Shown one piece after another: positions 1 to 6,392 of a stretch of 7,244 nt of DNA; within the stretch, counting starts at the first letter, position 1; the number at the start of each line of letters is the position of its first letter. The notes under the pieces were generated by a model that worked only from the letters and a program-made list of their open reading frames with translations, did no database searches and was not told the DNA's origin. Origin of the DNA: MESE01 sp036675035 (GTDB lineage: Bacteria > Pseudomonadota > Gammaproteobacteria > Burkholderiales > Burkholderiaceae_D). The stretch is taken from positions 1 to 7,244 of the forward strand of contig JAKFFO010000139.1 of the NCBI GenBank assembly GCA_036675035.1. The letters are read 5' to 3'. A program made the position numbers and the translations under genes.

Positions 1-58
1 GAGGCTCGACACGTCGCCAGAATGCATCCGATACTTCCCACGATTGAATCTTGCTCAT
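1..58 (-). CDS. IS5-superfamily transposase, 5' end only (partial)
   Basis: Reading leftwards from the ATG at 58-56 gives 19 codons beginning MSKIQSWEVSDAFW before the frame leaves the window. From memory, this N-terminus (MSKIQxWEVSDxFWxRVEP) is typical of IS5-superfamily DDE transposases of the ISL2/IS1031 type; the catalytic DDE residues lie outside the window. A near-perfect Shine-Dalgarno, GGAGGTG (71-65), sits six bases upstream. That favours this ATG over the in-frame ATG at 64-62, which would directly abut the ribosome site. The product would cut and join the ends of its own insertion sequence. Whether the gene is intact cannot be seen. Family assignment rests on a short peptide, so it is fairly but not fully secure. 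Confidence 0.72.
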   Translation of the reverse strand, partial: MSKIQSWEVSDAFWRRVEP

Positions 59-122
59 CTCCATCACCTCCGTCCACCTTGCCAGGCAGTTCGAATGTGA
101 TTTCCAATTTACGGACAAGTTC
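1..122 (-). mobile_element. End of an IS5-family insertion sequence (transposase 5' side)
   Basis: This holds the transposase start and about 64 bp of leader up to the probable element terminus. Read on the minus strand, the outer end begins GAACTTGTCCGTAAATTGG (122-104), which resembles terminal inverted repeats of the ISL2/IS1031 groups. It is preceded by TAA (125-123), which fits the TNA target duplicated by IS1031-type elements. The opposite end and the second target copy lie outside the window, so the exact boundary at 122 is an inference from motif and target preference. Confidence 0.6.
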
Positions 123-123
123 T

Positions 124-286
124 TAGTGTAGTGCTGCGCAATTGATGAAACCCTATAAGCGCGTCTTTGCGCAGCAACCTGCGTTGCAAATCCTCGCAAT
201 AGGCTCGCTATTGCTGCGGTTTGCGCCTTGTCTGCCACGCAAATCCTTCACTTCCATGGCTCCACCAATTACGAACCACTACACTA
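124..286. repeat. 163-bp MITE-like element: one long centred imperfect palindrome
   Basis: The two halves, 124-202 and 208-286, are inverted copies of exactly equal length (79 bp) around a 5-bp centre (203-207). By hand count they match without gaps at about 46 of 79 positions. The best parts are the outer ends (TAGTGTAGTG at 124-133 against CACTACACTA at 277-286), the CAATT block just inside, and the central stem GCAATAG (196-202) with CTATTGC (208-214). TA occurs at both extreme ends, as expected for an IS630/mariner-type miniature element flanked by its TA target, though those bases are also part of the palindrome. No credible gene lies inside; an 83-codon open frame through it overlaps the downstream terminator and resembles nothing. 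An alternative is a structured regulatory or REP-like repeat rather than a transposon derivative. Confidence 0.65.
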
Positions 287-308
287 GCGATTGTTCAATC
301 CCCCGCAT

Positions 309-343
309 AAAAAAGCCGCACCCTCGTGAGGTGCGGCTTTTTT
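309..343 (-). terminator. Bidirectional intrinsic terminator downstream of aceA
   Basis: An 8-bp GC-rich stem, GCCGCACC (315-322) with GGTGCGGC (330-337), closes a 7-base loop. It is flanked by six A on the left (309-314) and six T on the right (338-343), so either strand gives a hairpin followed by a U tract. It lies about 60 bp past the aceA stop codon and should end aceA transcripts. It would equally insulate aceA from transcription arriving from the mobile-element side. Confidence 0.9.
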
Positions 344-403
344 CTTCTTCAGGGGAAGCGTCTCCTCCACCCCTTGACTTGCTACCAATCTGAAGTTCTT
401 GAA

Positions 404-1702
<1,299 letters not shown>

Positions 1703-1765
1703 ATTGATTCTCCTGTAGGTAAAAAATAATTTGTAACGAATACGAAATAAAATTCTAATGACTGA

Positions 1766-1794
1766 ATCATATGCGCTTTTTTGCAAGGCAACAA
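1766..1794 (-). promoter_or_regulatory. Predicted sigma-70 promoter of aceA
   Basis: On the minus strand TTGTTG (1794-1789) and TATGAT (1771-1766) are separated by exactly 17 bp. This is a good match to the sigma-70 consensus, set in AT-rich DNA. Transcription would start near 1759, leaving a leader of about 57 nt before the aceA ATG, with the AGGAG ribosome site near its end. This is prediction from sequence only. Confidence 0.6.
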
Positions 1795-1795
1795 G

Positions 1796-1809
1796 GTCTT
1801 ATATAAGAC
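1796..1809. promoter_or_regulatory. Operator-like perfect palindrome next to the aceA -35 box
   Basis: GTCTTATATAAGAC is a perfect 14-bp palindrome ending one base from the predicted aceA -35 hexamer. Size and symmetry suit a dimeric helix-turn-helix regulator; GntR/FadR-type regulators of central carbon genes use short sites of this kind, but no specific regulator can be named from the sequence. A related half-site, CTTATAT, recurs at 1844-1850. The site sits in the divergent region, so it could also affect the plus-strand transporter gene. Confidence 0.55.
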
Positions 1810-2136
1810 ATATAACCTAAATAAATATTTTTAATATCAAATACTTATATGTGTTTTTTCGCGATGCGCAATGTAATTTCTTTTTATGAAATAGTTATTT
1901 GGTGCTTCGCATTGCGGTTTTTCATAATGCGGAAACGCCATTTCGGTTCGTGAAAATTAGCCCTAAGCGGGCAGAACCTCGCGTACCGCAAAACGACTCG
2001 GTACAGTGTTGCATGTTTAAGTCTTACTCCAAACTCAGCCACCAATGTATGGAACCGGAACAGAATATCGAGGTGGCGGTCGATCGTAGCGGGTTGGATA
2101 TTTCCATCAGTGCGGCAGACTCGGAAAAAATTCTTC

Positions 2137-3204
2137 ATGAAAATCAACACCGGAATCAATTGCGCGATGCTGGCAGCAATCTTGTTCGGCGCCAGCACAC
2201 CATTCGCCAAATTGCTGACGGACCAGGCTACGCCTGTTCTTTTGGCCGGTTTACTTTATTTCGGAAGCGGCATCGGTCTCGGTATCTGGTTGATATTGCG
2301 ACGATTGCTGCACAAGCCGGCAGGCAGCGTCGCATCGCTGGTCCGTTCCGACTTCCCATACCTGGCCGGAGCGGTCGTTGCAGGCGGCATCTTCGGCCCG
2401 GTATTGCTGATGTCCGGTCTCGCCATTACCCCGGCGTCAACGGCGTCATTGCTGCTCAACCTGGAGGGCGTACTGACCGCACTGCTTGCATGGTTCATAT
2501 TTCATGAGCAATTTGATCGGCGCATTTTTACCGGCATGGTCCTGATCGTGATCGCCGGAATACTGCTGTCGTGGGAACAAGGAACACCAACCGGGCAAGC
2601 ATTGGCAATGCCGTGGGGGGCCATATGCATCGCTGCCGCATGTCTGTGCTGGGCGGTGGATAACAACCTGACGCGCAAGATTTCAGCGAGCGATGCAGTC
2701 CAGATTTCGGCCGTCAAGGGGCTGTTGGCGGGAGCCGTGAATCTTTCCATTGCATGGTGGCTCGATTCGCCGTTGCCCTCGCTTGGCGATGCCACTATTG
2801 CGGCAGTTGTCGGGTTTTGCGGCTATGGCCTTAGCCTGGTGTTATTCGTGATCGCGCTGCGACATATCGGCACCGCAAGAACCGGTGCTTATTTTTCACT
2901 GGCGCCGTTTGCCGGGGCTGCGATTTCGATATGGCTGCTTGGAGAAATTCCCACGCCATTATTCTGGGGTGCGGCATTCCTGATGGGCGCCGGCATATGG
3001 ATGCATGTCACCGAAAAACATGCGCATCAACACCAGCATCGCCGCATGACACATGTTCATCCACACTCGCACGATGCACATCATCAGCACACCCATGATT
3101 TTCCGTGGGATGGACGGGAACCGCATGTTCATTCTCATCAGCATGAAGCGATGGCGCATGCCCACCCGCATTTCCCGGATATTCATCACCGGCATCGCCA
3201 CTGA
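2137..3204 (+). CDS. DMT/EamA-family transporter with histidine-rich C-terminal tail
   Basis: The 355-residue product has a body of about 288 residues with the small hydrophobic segments, about ten, of the drug/metabolite transporter superfamily (two EamA repeats). Recognisable parts are the first segment with FGASTPFAKLL (17-27), the end of repeat one around STASLLLNLEGVLTALLAWFI (101-121), and the matching ARTGAYFSLAPFAGAAISIWLLGE region (247-270) of repeat two. A soluble tail (290-355) follows, with 24 histidines in 66 residues, many as H-x-H, ending HHRHRH. Such a tail suggests binding of Ni, Zn, Co or Cu. Metal transport, or metal sensing that modulates another transport, is an inference; the substrate is unknown. 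The ATG at 2137 is preferred because it directly precedes the first membrane segment, although the ribosome site (GGA at 2123-2125) is weak. A GTG at 2110 would add nine residues. The gene is convergent with the RraA-family gene, with 43 bp between them. Confidence 0.88.
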   Translation: MKINTGINCAMLAAILFGASTPFAKLLTDQATPVLLAGLLYFGSGIGLGIWLILRRLLHKPAGSVASLVRSDFPYLAGAVVAGGIFGPVLLMSGLAITPASTASLLLNLEGVLTALLAWFIFHEQFDRRIFTGMVLIVIAGILLSWEQGTPTGQALAMPWGAICIAAACLCWAVDNNLTRKISASDAVQISAVKGLLAGAVNLSIAWWLDSPLPSLGDATIAAVVGFCGYGLSLVLFVIALRHIGTARTGAYFSLAPFAGAAISIWLLGEIPTPLFWGAAFLMGAGIWMHVTEKHAHQHQHRRMTHVHPHSHDAHHQHTHDFPWDGREPHVHSHQHEAMAHAHPHFPDIHHRHRH

Positions 3205-3247
3205 TCTATTTTGCGATGCCCGGATACCTGGCAACCAACACAATGAG

Positions 3248-3742
3248 TCACGCCAATTTTTCGCGTGCCGCCAGCACCCCGTCCGCGTCCGCATAAATCC
3301 AGTCGCCCGGATAAATTGCGACCCCGGCGATCGATACCGGGATGTTGCTGTCGCCCGCGCCTTTGCGAACACTTCGCTGCGGATGCGTGGCTAATGCGCG
3401 CACGCCAATATTGCAAGCGTCGATTTCTTCGGAATCGCGAATGCAACCATTGACAACGATTCCGGCCCAACCGTTTTTTTCAGCCAGTACGCCGAGATTG
3501 CCGCCCACCAGCGCGCAACGCAGGCTGCCGCCGCCATCGATCACCAGCACATGGCCGTTCCCGGGGTACTCAAGAGTCGAACGCACAAGCACGTTGTCTT
3601 CGAATACCTTGAGTGTGGTTGCCGGTCCGGAAAATGTCGATAGCGCGCCAAAAGATTTGAACACGGGCGGCAAGACGGCGAGCGTGCCCGCGGCAAGTTT
3701 GGCCTCATGGGCATCGCAAATATCGCATGTCGCGAAAGTCAT
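3248..3742 (-). CDS. RraA-family protein, probable HMG/CHA-type aldolase homologue
   Basis: The 164-residue product has the length and landmarks of the RraA/HMG-CHA aldolase family: VIDGGGSLRCALVGGNLGVLA (67-87), GIVVNGCIRD (94-103) and GDWIYADADGV (146-156). In E. coli, RraA binds RNase E and inhibits it. Related class II aldolases cleave 4-hydroxy-4-methyl-2-oxoglutarate or oxaloacetate using a metal held by the Asp of an Arg-Asp pair. Arg102-Asp103 is present here, whereas E. coli RraA, as I recall it, lacks that Asp. An aldolase or oxaloacetate decarboxylase role is therefore as likely as RNase E control. The ATG at 3742 is supported by AAGGA seven bases upstream. The downstream neighbour is convergent and the MFS gene upstream is 207 bp away, so the gene probably has its own promoter. 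No aromatic-degradation genes are nearby to decide the function. Confidence 0.88.
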   Translation of the reverse strand: MTFATCDICDAHEAKLAAGTLAVLPPVFKSFGALSTFSGPATTLKVFEDNVLVRSTLEYPGNGHVLVIDGGGSLRCALVGGNLGVLAEKNGWAGIVVNGCIRDSEEIDACNIGVRALATHPQRSVRKGAGDSNIPVSIAGVAIYPGDWIYADADGVLAAREKLA

Positions 3743-3786
3743 ATGTTTTCCTTGGATTCAGAAACCGCGTGGCAGAAAAGGTCAGT

Positions 3787-3792
3787 ATCATA
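3787..3792 (-). promoter_or_regulatory. Possible -10 element for the RraA-family gene
   Basis: TATGAT is read on the minus strand 45 bp before the RraA-family start codon. The hexamer 17 bp upstream of it (TCTTCG) is a poor -35 match, so this is only a candidate. The rest of the 207-bp gap to the MFS gene shows no other gene and no T-tract terminator. Confidence 0.3.
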
Positions 3793-3950
3793 CCGCCGCA
3801 GTTCCCCCACGAAGAAGAGAGCCGCCACGGCTAGATCCTTACTCCCCGTCAGAGAGGTGCTGCGTCCGCATCATCCGATTGCGACTTGGTGTATTTTTCA
3901 ATGGATCAAGGCCCAGCATGTCGAATGAGGATTGGAAGAGACGCGCAACG

Positions 3951-5192
3951 CTATACCATTTGCGCCTTCGCCACGTTCCTTGCAGTATTGCTGCCCACTC
4001 CGACTGCGGTCACAATTGCCAGTATCTGGAACAGGCCGATGCCGATGAACACCCACATCGGACGCTGCGCATCCATCACGGCGCCGAACAGCAAGGGCGC
4101 GCCAGCCAGGCCGATATCCAGGCCGGAATAAACAACGCCGTACACACGGCCGGTCGCATGCTTGGGAGCGGCGGCGCGGATCAGCAGATCGCGCGACGGT
4201 CCGGCGACACCAGCGCCGAAGCCGATCACACCCATCAACACCACGGCCATCAATGCCGGCACAGTGCCGGTCGCAATCAGCAATGCAGTGCATCCAGCAA
4301 GGGAGAATGCAATGGCGATAGTGCGGTCGTGCCTTACGGTCTTGGCAGCGATGAAACCGCCCCATACCATGCCGACCGCCGACGCCAGCATGTACGCAGT
4401 AAAGCCGGCTCCGGCAGATGCCAGCGACATGCCATAGAGGTCGCGCAGGCTGGCCGACGAAAAACTCTGGATGCCGCCCAATGCCATCGCGGTAATGAGA
4501 AAAAATGCAAAGCACATCCAGACCTGAGGCAGGCGCATGAAGGCAAGCACACTGTCGCTCGCTGGCGATTGCCCGGATGGCGCGACCGACGTTTTTATTT
4601 CATCGGTGTGCAGCAAGTCGCGGTACACCACAAGCAGGACCAGCACGGCAAAAGGAATCAATGCCGCTGCAAACAATGCGGTCCGCCAGTCGGACAGGAG
4701 CGCGATCGAGGTCAGAAATGCCGGCGCGGCAGCCCAGCCGAGATTACCCGAGATGCCATGCACGGAAAAGGCATGTCCGAGCCGCGGTGCGGAAACTCTT
4801 TTGTTGAGCAACGTGAAATCCGACGGATGAAATACGCTGTTGCCGAGGCCGGCGATCATCGAACCGATCAGCAGCATCGGGTAGTTCTGCGCCATCGATA
4901 GCACCAGTGCGGAAATGCCGAGGCAAGTCATTCCAAAGAACAAAACAAATCTGGCCCCGATCCGATCGACCACGAAACCCGCCGATGCCTGACCTGTTCC
5001 GGAAACGATAAAAAACGCGGTCATCAACAATCCCAACTCGGCATACGACAAGCCGAATGCCACTTTCAGCCATGGGAAAAGCGGTGCAAGAATCAGATGG
5101 AAAAAATGCGAAACGCCGTGGGCAAGCCCGACCAACCCGATCACTTGGGCATCCCGGCGAAAGGTTGGAGGGGTAATATCGGCAGTGGTCAT
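3951..5192 (-). CDS. Major facilitator superfamily transporter, fosmidomycin-resistance-like
   Basis: The 413-residue inner-membrane protein has the length and hydrophobicity of a 12-helix MFS permease. The family loop motif between helices 2 and 3 appears as GFVVDRIGAR (72-81). GLGNSVFHPSD (115-125) and the following GHAFSVHGISGNLGWAAAPAF (139-159) resemble the fosmidomycin-resistance (Fsr) subgroup, which are drug or metabolite exporters. A hydrophilic central loop (about 191-216) separates the two halves. The ATG at 5192 (MTTADITPPTF) is chosen because helix 1 starts shortly after it and the 47-codon open extension upstream is not membrane-like; no good Shine-Dalgarno precedes it. It is divergent from the AraC-family gene across 117 bp, the usual arrangement of an exporter and its regulator. 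The exported compound cannot be inferred. Confidence 0.9.
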   Translation of the reverse strand: MTTADITPPTFRRDAQVIGLVGLAHGVSHFFHLILAPLFPWLKVAFGLSYAELGLLMTAFFIVSGTGQASAGFVVDRIGARFVLFFGMTCLGISALVLSMAQNYPMLLIGSMIAGLGNSVFHPSDFTLLNKRVSAPRLGHAFSVHGISGNLGWAAAPAFLTSIALLSDWRTALFAAALIPFAVLVLLVVYRDLLHTDEIKTSVAPSGQSPASDSVLAFMRLPQVWMCFAFFLITAMALGGIQSFSSASLRDLYGMSLASAGAGFTAYMLASAVGMVWGGFIAAKTVRHDRTIAIAFSLAGCTALLIATGTVPALMAVVLMGVIGFGAGVAGPSRDLLIRAAAPKHATGRVYGVVYSGLDIGLAGAPLLFGAVMDAQRPMWVFIGIGLFQILAIVTAVGVGSNTARNVAKAQMV

Positions 5193-5309
5193 GATGGGCT
5201 TAACTGATTCAACATGCCGAAAGTGTAAGCAATAATGTCGCGACTGTTTTAAGATAAAGTGACAATTTTTGCCGATTTTCTGCCAACCGCTTTGACCGTT
5301 GTTTCGATT
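5193..5309. promoter_or_regulatory. Divergent promoter region of the MFS and AraC genes
   Basis: This 117-bp AT-leaning spacer must hold both promoters. Visible candidates for regulator binding are a direct repeat AAAGTG (5220-5225 and 5256-5261), with copies 36 bp apart, and an 8-bp palindrome GTCGCGAC (5237-5244) between them. I could not assign confident -35/-10 pairs in either direction. Confidence 0.4.
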
Positions 5310-6101
5310 ATGTCCGTTAAACCCGTGACCCATACTCGCTTACCTCTCGCCGGGACGACGCCAACTGTTGCGCGACCGATACGTCTGGTTGCTCGCGATC
5401 TCGATGCGTCCGAGTTACTGGCTGCGCACAGCCATGCATGGGGCCAGGTCACGTATGCAGTCGAAGGCGTCGTACGCGTAACTGTGGGCAGGAGTACCTG
5501 GATCGTGCCGCCGATGCGGGCAATCTGGATTCCGCCGCACACAATCCACGAAGTCGCAACCCTGGAAAAGGCCCGTCTTCGTGCGCTTTACGTACATGCC
5601 GATGCGGTCCCGTTTCAGGAACCGGACTGCGTCGTGCTTGAGGTATCGCCCTTGTTGCGCGAACTGATTGTCGCGTTGTCGCAAATAGGTCAGCCCAGCC
5701 CACGCGAATCGATGCTTGCAGCGCTTATCCTCAATGAAGTCGCGCAAGCTGCCACCCTACCGATCCGGGTTGCACTCCCCTCTGACAAACGTCTGAAAAT
5801 CCTGTGCGAAACACTTATCAGAAATCCGGCATTGCAACTTACGCTGGAGGACTGGGCAAAGCGAGTCGGCGCATCGGAACGAACACTTGCACGTCTTTTC
5901 GAGCAGGAGCTGGAAATGACATTCGGGCAATGGCGGCAACAAATGCGGCTGGCGCATGCCGCTCCGTTGATTGCACGCGGATTGCCGATTTCTCAAGTTG
6001 CGGCAGACTTGGGTTATGCCAGTCAATCGGCTTTTTCGGCAATGTTCAAAAAGACATTCGGCAAGTCTCCTTCGCTCTTCTTTGCGCAGATATACAAATG
6101 A
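5310..6101 (+). CDS. AraC-family transcriptional regulator (NimR/YeaM-like)
   Basis: The 263-residue product has an N-terminal cupin sensing domain. It includes AAHSHAWGQVTYAVEG (38-53) and WIVPPMRAIWIPPHTIHEV (64-82), close in style to E. coli NimR. The C-terminal AraC DNA-binding domain (about 162-260) has two helix-turn-helix units, LEDWAKRVGASERTLARLF (179-197) and ISQVAADLGYASQSAFSAMF (227-246), followed by the family's FGKSP signature (250-254). It would bind DNA in the cytoplasm and respond to a small molecule. NimR controls an adjacent MFS exporter, and here an MFS gene is divergent, so that gene is the likely target. The ATG at 5310 (MSVKPVT) is chosen by family length; its ribosome site is weak, and a GTG at 5259 would add 17 residues. 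Confidence 0.92.
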   Translation: MSVKPVTHTRLPLAGTTPTVARPIRLVARDLDASELLAAHSHAWGQVTYAVEGVVRVTVGRSTWIVPPMRAIWIPPHTIHEVATLEKARLRALYVHADAVPFQEPDCVVLEVSPLLRELIVALSQIGQPSPRESMLAALILNEVAQAATLPIRVALPSDKRLKILCETLIRNPALQLTLEDWAKRVGASERTLARLFEQELEMTFGQWRQQMRLAHAAPLIARGLPISQVAADLGYASQSAFSAMFKKTFGKSPSLFFAQIYK

Positions 6102-6392
6102 GATCGGGCCGACGCCATGTTGACCCAATGGCGCCGACTGCATCTCGCAAACGTTGCTCATTTGTCGGAACAGATTACAACCTTGACAATATTCCGGCGT
6201 TTTCTGGACGGGCGCTTTTCCGCCGATTCGTGCCTTCCGTAGACAAATCGATGCCTCTCATGATATTTATCTACGGAAACATATACTCTTACTCATAATG
6301 CAGCCGGCTCAGTACTACCGGATCCGGGCGCCATGTTTCGAAAATAACGATTTGCATTTCGCGATCCGCATACGCGAACAACAAGGAACTTT
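6102..6392. other. 291-bp spacer between the AraC-family gene and the Aer-like receptor
   Basis: No gene is convincing here. A hairpin CGACGCCAT (6110-6118) with ATGGCGCCG (6128-6136), one mismatch, lies just past the AraC-family stop. It has no T tract, so it is at best a weak terminator. A longer inverted repeat at 6235-6278 is listed separately. TTGACA (6183-6188) is a perfect -35 hexamer, but no -10 sits at the right distance. I found no sigma-28-type flagellar promoter. Confidence 0.5.
6235..6278. repeat. 14-bp inverted repeat upstream of the Aer-like gene
   Basis: TTCCGTAGACAAAT (6235-6248) is inverted at 6265-6278, whose complement reads TTCCGTAGATAAAT: 13 of 14 positions match across a 16-bp spacer. 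The outer nine bases are perfect. It ends about 115 bp before the receptor's ATG, so it could be an operator for a dimeric regulator or a stem in a leader RNA. Confidence 0.5.

Larger units (their letters stand above)
1703..2136. other. 434-bp divergent intergenic region between aceA and the EamA transporter
   Basis: The half nearest aceA (to about 1900) is very AT-rich and holds the aceA promoter and palindrome. The other half (about 1900-2136) has normal composition but no convincing gene. Open frames cross it on both strands (1899-2507 plus; 1884-2210 minus), but they run into the transporter gene in the wrong frame and resemble no family I know. A possible weak plus-strand promoter is TTGGTG (1899-1904) with CATAAT (1923-1928) at 18-bp spacing, which would give a transporter leader of about 200 nt. 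A small inverted repeat, GTACCG (1983-1988) and CGGTAC (1999-2004), lies inside that leader. No known riboswitch is recognisable. Confidence 0.5.

Noticed and set aside
142..393. 83-codon open frame across the palindrome and terminator
   Set aside because: It passes through the inverted-repeat element and the terminator hairpin and has no family resemblance or ribosome site.
1899..2507. 202-codon plus-strand frame overlapping the transporter start
   Set aside because: Beyond 2137 it is out of frame with the clear EamA gene. Its first 80 codons resemble nothing I know and have no ribosome site.
3004..3201. Repetitive CAT/CAC-rich DNA considered as a tandem repeat or CRISPR-like array
   Set aside because: The repetition is only codon-level histidine content in the transporter tail; there are no regular units or spacers.
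3342..4901. 519-codon open frame on the plus strand
   Set aside because: It runs antisense through both the RraA-family gene and most of the MFS gene. Its product is rich in Arg, His and Gln without any domain, as expected of a shadow frame.
6110..6136. Hairpin after the AraC-family gene as an intrinsic terminator
   Set aside because: The stem is good but no T tract follows it, so it is mentioned only within the spacer entry.
6183..6188. TTGACA as the -35 box of a promoter for the Aer-like gene
   Set aside because: No acceptable -10 hexamer occurs 16-18 bp downstream, so the perfect hexamer alone is not enough.
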